Shown: piece after piece, positions 17,602 through 26,701 of the stretch
Layout of the letters: each line of letters begins with the position of its first letter
How positions within the stretch are numbered: position 1 is the first letter of the stretch
From: Mucilaginibacter lacusdianchii
GTDB taxonomy: Bacteria; Bacteroidota; Bacteroidia; Sphingobacteriales; Sphingobacteriaceae
Assembly (NCBI RefSeq): GCF_009770985.1
Contig: NZ_WSRW01000003.1
Coordinates: 1 to 64,000, forward strand
DNA: 64,000 nt
Reading direction: 5' to 3'
Position numbers and translations under genes: made by a program
Notes under the pieces: generated by a model
What the model was told of the DNA's origin: nothing
Database searches by the model: none
The model's input: only the letters and a program-made list of their open reading frames with translations

Positions 17602-19716
17602 CTATTTTGAATAAATTTTACTTGCATCCCGGTATCCGGTTGTGGTATTGCTGTACCAGTCAGTGAACGAGGTGCCACCCGAAAGTGCCCATTCGCCAAA
17701 GTGTGGATAGGCTTGGGTTACAGGTTTTAATTCAATTGGGTAATTGTAAGTACCGGCAAAATTAATAGCCCATGGATAATTTTCTTTTGATAAGTAGTAC
17801 TTACTGCCGCTTGGGTTAGAGTTATCATCTCCGGTGCCAAACAGGCTTGCATCTGCTTTATCTGTTGGCGCAAATCCCGGCAGGTGAATTTCATAACCGC
17901 GACGCATGTTGCTGATCAGGAAAGGATTGAATGCAGAAACTTGTAAGCTTGATGCTGCAATAGGTGAAGCAAATGTTACCATAACAGTAGCTGTTTTTGC
18001 TGTCACTTTATCTTTGTCAGGATAAACGTTGATGAAGTAAGAGCCATCACCATTTTTCAACAAAGCTTCATGATTATCAAAAGGCACAATTACCGCTTTG
18101 GTTTGACCGGCTTCAACACCGTTACCTGCAAAATTAATATAATTACTAATTGTTTGCTGACCGGTTACTGAACTTACCGCTGCTGCTGCTATGGGCAACT
18201 GGATTGCAAAGCCGTTACGGAACGATGCTCCCGAAGCTACCGGAGTAAAGTCGCCCTTCATGTCAACCACTTGGTTTTGGGCGTTGCTGGTGAACGTATA
18301 GCGGTAATTAACAACTAAGTCGTTCAGATCAAAATCGCCTTTAGTAGGCCAGTTGTCTTCAAATGCAATGCTGGCATAACCATTTTGTGACGGGTAATAG
18401 CTAACGTAAGCTCTTGTCGGATCATTTGGAAACGCATCCAGTTTGTCTTGCACGCCATCACCATCACTGTCGCCACCTTTATCTATACTTGGTACACCAT
18501 CAGTCGAAATGGCCGTTACCGGGTTTGATGTAGCATAAACAACCAAATCGTTAAAGTCATTGTCTGACTCAGTTTGACGGTTCAAATCTTCAAAACCCAT
18601 CAAGAACAGCTTGTGCACATCGTCATAAAGTGTAACAGTATGTTTTTGTGTAGCGGTAGTTGTTTCTGGGTTAAATTTAGGGTTAGAGTAGAATTTAACA
18701 GTAGTAGTAATTACGCCACGGGTTGTGCTCCAGGCATTTTGCAGCAGAACAAAACCAATAGAAGTACCTGCATTAAAACGACCCAATTTAACTTTATCGC
18801 CAGAGTTTAATCCGCCGGCCGAACCTACTGCAGATGAGTTAGGGAAAATAACGGTGATTTTGCTGATATCACTTGTACTTGCAGGCGGATTATTGGTAGG
18901 ATAGGTATAATAACCTAAGCTGTTTAGTAAGCCGGCCCCTTCAGATACAAATGTGATCCATACATCAGATGTTGCTTTAACATTCAAGTCGGGCATTGCG
19001 GTGCTGCTTAAATATTCGGGGTGCGTTTTGGTCAATGCATTACCTTCAGGCAGTGAAGCATTAATGTATGATAATAACGAAGCATCAATTGCATCTGGTG
19101 TGCTTTCTAAATACACCGGCCTGCCCAGTTTAAACGGATAGGCGTTGGTGTTAACAATAGCTTCGGCCGATGAAGCATAAGGGCTTGGGTAAGCAAGCGC
19201 TGGACTTGCACCAACTTCTAAAGTTCTTTTATTAGTGCTCAGCGTATTTGCATTGCTAGCGGCAACGTCAGAAACTTCTTGTGCGATGATATCGCCGGAA
19301 AATCCGTCTTTTCCGCCAATGGTAGCCGTAATGTTGTTGGCCGAAGAAACGTTAGCCTGTGCATTGCGCATAAGACCAACATAGGCAGGATCAATAATAA
19401 GCTGATTTACAGAAGCTGGTACGGTAAGTGTACCTTTCAATTGGCCATTTTTATCGGTGACACCTTTGAAAAAGGCAGCTGATGCGCCGCCAGGCAAGTA
19501 AACACTTACTACTACACCAGGCAATACTTCGTTATTGTTGGCTTTAAGTGTAAGGTTCAGGTTTACATTTTTTGTAGTGCTGAAATTAAAACCGTCAGGA
19601 GCAACTTTTCCGATTGGGTTTGTGGTGTTGCCATCCTGTTGCTGTGCATTTTCTTTTTTGCAGGCTGCCAGCGAAACCATACCGGCTAGTAAAGTACATG
19701 TAAAAAGGTTCTTCAT
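17602..19716 (-). CDS. LruC-domain lipoprotein
   Basis: 704 residues. Signal peptide with lipobox LAAC at ~16-19. After an extended N-terminal region (~40-330) with a beta-sandwich-like segment (NLTLKANNNEVLPGVVVSVYLPGG), an acidic segment DFNDLVVYAT (~400) precedes a calcium-type DSDGDGVQDKLDAFPND repeat. A second DLNDLVVNYRY (~470) then begins the LruC/DUF4842 domain that fills the C-terminus. LruC proteins were first described in Leptospira as outer-membrane-associated; Bacteroidetes versions are usually surface or secreted proteins of unknown role. It is monocistronic with a large upstream region. Confidence 0.85.
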   Translation of the reverse strand: MKNLFTCTLLAGMVSLAACKKENAQQQDGNTTNPIGKVAPDGFNFSTTKNVNLNLTLKANNNEVLPGVVVSVYLPGGASAAFFKGVTDKNGQLKGTLTVPASVNQLIIDPAYVGLMRNAQANVSSANNITATIGGKDGFSGDIIAQEVSDVAASNANTLSTNKRTLEVGASPALAYPSPYASSAEAIVNTNAYPFKLGRPVYLESTPDAIDASLLSYINASLPEGNALTKTHPEYLSSTAMPDLNVKATSDVWITFVSEGAGLLNSLGYYTYPTNNPPASTSDISKITVIFPNSSAVGSAGGLNSGDKVKLGRFNAGTSIGFVLLQNAWSTTRGVITTTVKFYSNPKFNPETTTATQKHTVTLYDDVHKLFLMGFEDLNRQTESDNDFNDLVVYATSNPVTAISTDGVPSIDKGGDSDGDGVQDKLDAFPNDPTRAYVSYYPSQNGYASIAFEDNWPTKGDFDLNDLVVNYRYTFTSNAQNQVVDMKGDFTPVASGASFRNGFAIQLPIAAAAVSSVTGQQTISNYINFAGNGVEAGQTKAVIVPFDNHEALLKNGDGSYFINVYPDKDKVTAKTATVMVTFASPIAASSLQVSAFNPFLISNMRRGYEIHLPGFAPTDKADASLFGTGDDNSNPSGSKYYLSKENYPWAINFAGTYNYPIELKPVTQAYPHFGEWALSGGTSFTDWYSNTTTGYRDASKIYSK

Positions 19717-20502
19717 GATATCGTTATCTGTTGAATGTTCTTGTTAGACAAAATATGTTCCAACACGTATCTGTACGTAAAACGGCAATGGCTGGTTGTG
19801 ATATTCGGTAAAATGTGGGGAATTAACTCCAGGGAAACAGGGAAATAAATCCCCAGGTAATATTGTTACCTAATGTGATTTTTAAGGTGGGATAAGTACA
19901 GTTGGATAATTGTAGGATTGGCAAAAAGGAAGTGGTTATTTATACAAATAAGAGGTTTTTAATAATTTTTGTTGAACTATCTAAAACCAGTTTTCTGGTA
20001 TATCGGATTTTTACATTATTGAATTTATGCTTTGCTTATGATGGTTATACCGGCATTCCCTACTAAATCTTTTAACCTGAATATTGAATATCATGGGCAC
20101 GGGAGGTAACAAGGTTAATGCTACAATCGGTCAAAGTAAAAGATTTACAAGTTGCTTGAAATTTACCTGATTTTGTTTGATTGACACTATTTATCCCAAC
20201 GGTCAATTTCTACATTTACAAATTAATAAATACTGCAAGCGTTGAATGATGAGTAGCCTTAATTACAGGTACATCAAAAAGGCTTAGTTCAACCGGAACG
20301 GATTTGTTTTTGCTTAGGAAAACGCAACGGAATATTCACCGATTGATTAGCAGCAATGCTTTCAGCTGCCTTAAACAGCCGTCAGATATTTTGCACGTAT
20401 TATTGTGAGCTTGGCCGGTGATGCTCCCAGATAGAGTTCCGTCAAATTATTGGCGCAAACGGTGCTTTGGCTTAAGTTTAGTTACAAACTCATATAAAGA
20501 AA
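19717..20502. other. 785-base region without a recognisable gene
   Basis: Divergent spacer between the LruC gene and an AraC gene. No open frame here has a believable start and composition. On the minus strand near 20300-20360 a short stretch reads like the tail of an oxidoreductase (AAESIAANQSVNIPL) but is bounded by stops, so decayed coding sequence is possible. No terminator or RNA gene was recognised. Confidence 0.4.
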
Positions 20503-21405
20503 GTGGATAAGACAGAATCGCTGGAGGTATTTTATAGGGAAAAATTGGGTATTCTTCCTAGTGAGATATTCAAAAAAATAGGGCATTTTAATGTGTTCAC
20601 GATGGAAGATTATACCGGCCCTAAGCCTGCGTATCCGATGCCTTATAGCCGGAAGGATTATTACAAGATTGCGCTGATACGAGGTGCCCACCGGGTAGAA
20701 TATGCAGATCATACTTACGAGGTTAAGCATAATATGCTGATGTTCGCCAATCCCCTGATTCCCTATAACTGGACACCCGAAAACCTGCAGCCCACCGGTG
20801 CTTTTTGCGTATTTACCGAAGATTATATGAAGGGCTTCGGCAATATTAAAGATTACCCGCTTTATCAACCCGCCGGCACTCCGATACTGGACATTACAGA
20901 TGAAGAAGCTGGGCCGGTAATGGATTTATTTAACCGGATGCTCAAAGAGATCGCCTCAGAATATACTTACAAATATGACCTGCTGCGTAGCCAGGTATTT
21001 GAAATTATTCATGCCGGTCTTAAATTGCGTCCGGCGTGCATAACAGAAGACGTGCCGGGATTCAATGCCGGACAACGCATTGCCTCCCTTTTTCATGAAT
21101 TGCTTGACCGGCAGTTTCCCATAGAATCAACCGTTCAAAAAATGCAGCTGAAAACGCCTGCCGAATTTGCGGATCAACTCAACGTACACATTAATCACCT
21201 GAACCGGGTTTTGAAGGAAACCACCGGTAAAACCACAACGCAACTGATTGCCGCTCGGATAGCCTCCGAAGCCAGAGCTTTACTGAAGCATACCGATTGG
21301 AATATTTCGGAGATTGCCTGGTGCCTGGGCTTTGAGGATACCTCTAACTTTGTCAAATTTTTCAAAAAGCAAAGCGAAACAACCCCGCATCGCTTTCGGT
21401 CATAG
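20503..21405 (+). CDS. AraC-family transcriptional regulator (distinct subfamily)
   Basis: 300 residues from a GTG start; no in-frame ATG precedes the conserved N-terminus (LEVFYREKLGILP). The sensor domain is cupin-like (IALIRGAHRVEYADHTYEVKHN) and differs from the three paralogues in this window. The C-terminal AraC domain has FADQLNVHINHLNRVLKETTGK and EIAWCLGFEDTSNFVKFFKK. It is followed on the same strand by an oxidoreductase, an ester cyclase and a broken SDR gene, which it may control. Confidence 0.9.
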   Translation: MDKTESLEVFYREKLGILPSEIFKKIGHFNVFTMEDYTGPKPAYPMPYSRKDYYKIALIRGAHRVEYADHTYEVKHNMLMFANPLIPYNWTPENLQPTGAFCVFTEDYMKGFGNIKDYPLYQPAGTPILDITDEEAGPVMDLFNRMLKEIASEYTYKYDLLRSQVFEIIHAGLKLRPACITEDVPGFNAGQRIASLFHELLDRQFPIESTVQKMQLKTPAEFADQLNVHINHLNRVLKETTGKTTTQLIAARIASEARALLKHTDWNISEIAWCLGFEDTSNFVKFFKKQSETTPHRFRS

Positions 21406-21517
21406 TTTATATGAAAGCCAGCTTGATGTTGGTTTGATTTGAACCATTTTTAGTTTGAATCTGCCTTTCCCGGTGCTTGAGCAGCTTCTAATTTTGCTAT
21501 CAATAAATAAAGCAAAA

Positions 21518-22474
21518 ATGGAAGCTTATATCTTTGAACAAAACGGTGGGCGGGAAAATTTAAAAAAGGTCACCCTTAATACCCCAGCATTACAGGAAGG
21601 CGAAGTATTGATTAAAACCAAAGCGATCGGTATTAACCCAATTGATATACAGGTACGCCATTCTAAAGACATGCTGAGCATGATTACCGGCGGTAAGGTT
21701 CCACAGCAGGTAATTTTGGGCTGGGATGTAGCCGGCATTATTGAGGATGTAGGTGAAAATGTGATCGGTTTCAAATCTGGAGATGAAGTATACGGCTTAG
21801 TTAACATGCCAGGACTCGGCGCAACTTGTGCAACAAATGTAGTAGCGTCTGCCAGTCAGCTTGCTCATAAACCTGATATCTTAAATTTTACAGCAGCTGG
21901 TGCTACGCCGATGGCAGCCTTAACCGCCTGGCAGGCCGTAATTACTTTGGGTGAAATTAAAGCAGGTGAAAAGGTTCTGATCCATGCTGCTTCTGGCGGG
22001 GTAGGGCACTTTGCTGTACAATTAGCAAAGAACTTAGGCGCTTACGTGATTGGCACCGCGTCAGCCAAAAATGAATTTTTCGTGCGCAATTTAGGGGTTG
22101 ATGAATTTATCGATTATACCGCTCAACCTTTTGAGCAGCAAGTTCATGACGTAGATGTTGTCATCGATACCATCAACTCTGTTGAACATTTGCTACGTTC
22201 CGTTCAGGTCATTAAAAAGAATGGCCGCCTGGTTTATCTGCAACCTCATTTTGCCGGGGCTATTCAAGCACAACTTGATATGGCAGGTGTAAGCGGATTT
22301 GGCGTTTTTGTTCACTCTTCCGCCGAAGTTTTGAATGAGATCAGCGCACTTATTGCCGAAGGCAAAATAACACCGCAGGTGACCCAAGAGTTCAAGTTCG
22401 ACCAGTTGCGTGAGGCTCAATTCGTTGTAGAATCGGGTAGGGCAACAGGCAAGATAGTCGTTAACGTAAATTAA
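21518..22474 (+). CDS. NADP-dependent quinone-oxidoreductase-like enzyme
   Basis: 318 residues from the ATG at 21518; an upstream TTG would add a leader not seen in this family. It is a zinc-free medium-chain dehydrogenase: GroES-like N-terminal half (EAYIFEQNGG...VLIKTKAIGINPIDIQVR), then the Rossmann half with AASGGVGHFAVQLAKNLGA near 150. The lack of the zinc-binding Cys cluster places it with quinone/enone reductases (Qor/YhdH-like). Such enzymes use NADPH to reduce quinones or alpha,beta-unsaturated carbonyls. It probably forms a unit with the ester cyclase gene (22-base gap). Confidence 0.9.
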   Translation: MEAYIFEQNGGRENLKKVTLNTPALQEGEVLIKTKAIGINPIDIQVRHSKDMLSMITGGKVPQQVILGWDVAGIIEDVGENVIGFKSGDEVYGLVNMPGLGATCATNVVASASQLAHKPDILNFTAAGATPMAALTAWQAVITLGEIKAGEKVLIHAASGGVGHFAVQLAKNLGAYVIGTASAKNEFFVRNLGVDEFIDYTAQPFEQQVHDVDVVIDTINSVEHLLRSVQVIKKNGRLVYLQPHFAGAIQAQLDMAGVSGFGVFVHSSAEVLNEISALIAEGKITPQVTQEFKFDQLREAQFVVESGRATGKIVVNVN

Positions 22475-22496
22475 TTTTCATTCAAACGATAAAGAT

Positions 22497-22955
22497 ATGA
22501 ATACAAATCAAACCACTCAGGAATTGGTTAAACCCCTGACACAAAAAGAAATTGACACTTTACATGCCTTCTACGGCGTATTCAGCAATCGTGATTACAG
22601 CGTAGTAGACACCATTTTAGCTACTAACTGGCAGGATATACCACTGGCTCCAGGTCAGAAAGATGGACCGGAAGGCTACAAGGAATTGGTGCAAGGTTTT
22701 GCCCAGGCATTTCCCGACGTAAGCATTAAAATACACGAAATCTTTGGTACCCACGAGCGGGTTGGGGTACGGGCCGAAATCTCTTTTACCCACAGCAGCA
22801 AATTCATGGGTATTGCGCCAACCCAAGAAAAGGTAACCATTGCACTGCATGAGTTTCATCACCTCAAGGATGGCAAAGTGACAAAGACTTGGCATCTGGA
22901 AGATTGGCTGAGCATGCTGATACAAACCGGTGCGTGGCCGATGAAATCAAATTAA
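22497..22955 (+). CDS. SnoaL-like ester cyclase / polyketide-cyclase-fold protein
   Basis: 152 residues, the usual length of the SnoaL/NTF2-like ester cyclase family. Typical landmarks are LHAFYGVFSNRDYSVVDTIL, a pocket segment WQDIPLAPGQKDGPEGYKEL, FAQAFPDVSIKI and the C-terminal HEFHHLKDGKVTKTWHLEDW. The fold binds small hydrophobic molecules and in some members catalyses aldol cyclisation; most bacterial homologues have no assigned substrate. It is encoded directly after the quinone-oxidoreductase-like gene. Confidence 0.87.
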   Translation: MNTNQTTQELVKPLTQKEIDTLHAFYGVFSNRDYSVVDTILATNWQDIPLAPGQKDGPEGYKELVQGFAQAFPDVSIKIHEIFGTHERVGVRAEISFTHSSKFMGIAPTQEKVTIALHEFHHLKDGKVTKTWHLEDWLSMLIQTGAWPMKSN

Positions 22956-22974
22956 GTAACAAGGTAACCGATGT

Positions 22975-23124
22975 ATGCTGAACTTAAAAAATAGATTGGC
23001 ACTGATTACTGGAGTATTCAAAGGCTTAGACCGTGGAATTGCTGAAAAACTCGCTTCAGAAGACCTGCATCTGGTGTTAAAGATAGTGTCGTTCTTGGCT
23101 TCTGATAGAGCGGCTTATAGTTAA
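22975..23124 (+). pseudogene. SDR gene with internal deletion
   Basis: A 49-residue frame begins with an intact SDR N-terminus (NRLALITGVFKGLDRGIAEKLA) and jumps directly to the typical SDR C-terminal signature VSFLASDRAAYS. About 170-190 residues, including NNAG and the Tyr-x-x-x-Lys site, are missing between them. The joint is in frame. The product cannot be an enzyme, so this is a decayed gene. It sits 19 bases after the ester cyclase, so a full SDR was probably once the last gene of this unit. Confidence 0.8.
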
Positions 23125-23143
23125 GCTTTTCTACAGGCGGAAT

Positions 23144-23191
23144 TCCCAACGGAGAAAAGGCACACGTGGATGCGTCTTTTCTCCGTTGGGA
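23144..23191. terminator. 16-bp perfect hairpin after the SDR remnant
   Basis: Arms at 23144-23159 and 23176-23191 are exactly complementary (TCCCAACGGAGAAAAG and its complement) around a 16-base loop that can itself pair GCA/TGC. It lies 20 bases after the SDR remnant's stop. No U-run follows on the + strand, so termination is likely but not certain. Confidence 0.65.
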
Positions 23192-23281
23192 GTTACCAAT
23201 TAGTAAGATGGCTATTTGTGCGAACTAGGCCTTTTGTAAAGCTATGTTCATCAATTAATACCTGTCTGAATGTTGGTCTTG

Positions 23282-24277
<996 letters not shown>

Positions 24278-24429
24278 TTATATATCATACTGGTGCAAAA
24301 TTGTGGAGAAAGGGCGATCCGTTTTGTATACAGATTACGGGTTTTCCTACCAATATTACTGATTGGGAAGATCGGTGTCTGCGGGGGGCTGCCAAAACCT
24401 GTATTTTTGTATGGATGGAACAATAGGGT

Positions 24430-25326
24430 ATGGAAGAGATTGTAAAAATAAACAGTGTAGCACAGTACAACGCGATGAGAGGTGTAACAACTAAACATCC
24501 ATTAATTACCGTAATTGATCTCTCAAAAGCGAATTTAATGCCTGCAGGATCATTTAACTTTGGTTTGTATGCAGTTGGGCTGAAAGAGCTTAACCTTGGC
24601 CAGTTGCGCTATGGTAGAAGCCACTATGATTACCAGGAAGGAAGTTTGATATTTGTAGCGCCCGGACAGGTATTGGGAGTACAACCCGGCGTTGATCCAT
24701 TTGCCCCAAAAGGCTGGGCGTTGCTTTTTCATCCCGACCTGATTAACGGCACACCGCTGGGCAAACACATGCATGATTATTCTTTTTTTTCATATGACGT
24801 TAATGAAGCGCTTCACCTTTCTGATAAAGAGAAGAGTATTGTAATTGACTGTTTCTCAAAAATCGAGTATGAGCTTAATCAAAATATAGATAAGCATAGC
24901 AAAACACTGATTGCATCCAATATTGAGTTGCTGCTTAATTACTGCCTCCGTTTTTATGATCGCCAGTTCATCACGCGCGATCACACCAATAAAGGCATCT
25001 TAGAACGGTTTGAATACTTATTGAATGACTATTTCGCATCTGATCAACCGCAAAACGAAGGTTTGCCTTCCGTAGCATATTGCGCCGAAAACCTGCATTT
25101 ATCGCCCAACTATTTTGGTGACCTGGTGAAGAAGGAAACAGGCAGATCTGCGCAAGAGTACATTCAGTCAAAAGTGATCGACGTGGCTAAACAGAGAGTG
25201 TTTGACATGAATAGATCGGTGAGTGAAATTGCCTACGAGCTTGGGTTTAAATACCCACAGCATTTCACTCGCTTATTTAAGCAAAAAACAGGCGTTACCC
25301 CGAATGATTACCGAATGACGAATTAA
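24430..25326 (+). CDS. AraC-family transcriptional regulator (paralogue C)
   Basis: 298 residues, third member of the local paralogue set. Shared landmarks are YGRSHYDYQEGSLIFVAPGQVLG, FHPDL, FFSYDVNEALHLSDKE, RFYDRQFITRDH and the AraC domain (HLSPNYFGDLVKKETGRSAQEYI; EIAYELGFKYPQHFTRLFK). It is divergent from the aldo/keto reductase gene. The spacer contains the inverted motif CCAAT-7-ATTGG (24352-24368), which loosely resembles a motif upstream of the alcohol dehydrogenase gene. Confidence 0.9.
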   Translation: MEEIVKINSVAQYNAMRGVTTKHPLITVIDLSKANLMPAGSFNFGLYAVGLKELNLGQLRYGRSHYDYQEGSLIFVAPGQVLGVQPGVDPFAPKGWALLFHPDLINGTPLGKHMHDYSFFSYDVNEALHLSDKEKSIVIDCFSKIEYELNQNIDKHSKTLIASNIELLLNYCLRFYDRQFITRDHTNKGILERFEYLLNDYFASDQPQNEGLPSVAYCAENLHLSPNYFGDLVKKETGRSAQEYIQSKVIDVAKQRVFDMNRSVSEIAYELGFKYPQHFTRLFKQKTGVTPNDYRMTN

Positions 25327-25693
25327 CTGAATTCATAACGATTCTATCTTTAGTAGTTTGAAACTATCTTACCAACGCCATCACGACTCGTTAAGCTAAC
25401 ACGTACACGGATATTGCTTATCTAAATATGAAGTGATTGCCAATAACTATTATTTCTAATGGGCAGCACATATTCATCAAGCTGTATCTACCTAAAAAGG
25501 TATTGCTTTTAAAGGTGATAAAGCCTCTTCCAAACCATTAGGCGATCTTAAATTTTTAATTCTCGCCATTGAAGGTAGATTTCAAACTTTATTGTTAAAT
25601 ACAGCTTAATAAATATACGTGATGATTTGTTAGACTAGTTAGAAACTGTTTGGCAACTTGTCATTACATATTAATTCTAAAAACATCAATAAA
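25327..25693. other. intergenic region, no gene seen
   Basis: About 370 AT-rich bases between an AraC gene and the NAD(P)-binding protein gene. No terminator hairpin of note, no repeat and no convincing short gene. Confidence 0.4.
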
Positions 25694-26440
25694 ATGAAAA
25701 TCGGAATCATTGGAACAGGCATGATTGGCAGTATTCTGGCAAAGAAGTTATCTGCTGCAGGACATGAGGTAAAGATTACCAACACCCGAAGCATGCCCGA
25801 GCTTACCCAAATAGCTGCAGGTTTAAACGCCGAGGCGGCAACCCTGGAAGAGGTGGTACAAGGGGTGGAGGCCATCATCTTCTCTATACCTTTCAATGCC
25901 TATCAAAACCTGCCGAAGAATTTATTACAGAACGTATCTCAGGACGTGACCGTAATGGACACTTCCAATTATTATCCTGCACGAGATGGTGAGATTTCGG
26001 GCCTACAAGGAAAAACCGAAAGCGAATATATTTCGGAAACTCTAGGAAGACCCATTATCAAAGTGTTTAATAACATTTTTGCCTATACCTTGGAAAATAG
26101 GGGAAAAGCTGCCGGCGAGGAGGGAAGAATTGCCATTTCAATAGCAGGGGATAACGAGCAGCAAAAAGAAGTTGCCGCCGAATTGGTGGATGTATTAGGG
26201 TTTGATACCGTAGATGGTGGCACACTGGCCGAATCTTGGAGACAGGAACCAGGTACCCCGGGCTATTGTACGGAATTAAACGCCGAGCAACTTAAGCAAG
26301 CGCTTGCCGAAGCCCAAAGGGGAAAAGGTCCTGTTGCCAGGGATTTCGTGATGGACAAACTACAAAATTTCCAGATCGACCCAATGCCTCCTCATGATGA
26401 GATCATAGCCTTAAACCGTTCGGCTTCAGCTGTAAATTGA
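25694..26440 (+). CDS. NADPH:F420-reductase-like NAD(P)-binding oxidoreductase
   Basis: 248 residues from the ATG at 25694; a TTG start 36 bases upstream adds a polar tail before the Rossmann fold and is unlikely. GTGMIG lies at 7-12 within IGIIGTGMIGSILAKKL, followed by VVQGVEAIIFSIPF and a helical C-terminal half (GTPGYCTELNAEQLKQAL). This places it in the F420-dependent NADP reductase-like family (COG2085). In organisms lacking F420 these act as generic NADPH oxidoreductases of unknown substrate. It is monocistronic and followed by a clear terminator. Confidence 0.85.
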   Translation: MKIGIIGTGMIGSILAKKLSAAGHEVKITNTRSMPELTQIAAGLNAEAATLEEVVQGVEAIIFSIPFNAYQNLPKNLLQNVSQDVTVMDTSNYYPARDGEISGLQGKTESEYISETLGRPIIKVFNNIFAYTLENRGKAAGEEGRIAISIAGDNEQQKEVAAELVDVLGFDTVDGGTLAESWRQEPGTPGYCTELNAEQLKQALAEAQRGKGPVARDFVMDKLQNFQIDPMPPHDEIIALNRSASAVN

Positions 26441-26488
26441 GCAGACTGAGTGTTGAACATGAAGTAGCGATGAGTGTAACCGCCATTT

Positions 26489-26520
26489 AAAAGCCGCCTT
26501 ACGAAAGTTAGGCGGCTTTT
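26489..26520. terminator. intrinsic terminator
   Basis: Perfect 11-bp arms (AAAAGCCGCCT at 26489-26499; complement at 26510-26520) around a 10-base loop, ending in TTTTCTT. It terminates the oxidoreductase gene and, with its A-run on the other side, probably also the TonB receptor gene arriving on the - strand. Confidence 0.9.
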
Positions 26521-26701
26521 CTTAATTATCCGCAATCGTTCAATAAATTGTTCAGACGCAAAACCGCTCAAACGCCCCTTGTTTACCGTCAGTCAGCTAA
26601 CTGAAGTTGGGGTACCGAACTTTCTAACTCCAGACTTCGCAAGTGCTATATATGAAGTAGTGTTGCTAAATTTTCAGGTAACTATCAAGCCCACGGATAC
26701 A

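Noticed and set aside
20240-20480. Possible oxidoreductase remnant on the minus strand
   Set aside because: Only about 15 residues look protein-like and frames are broken by stops; it cannot be assigned to a family by eye.
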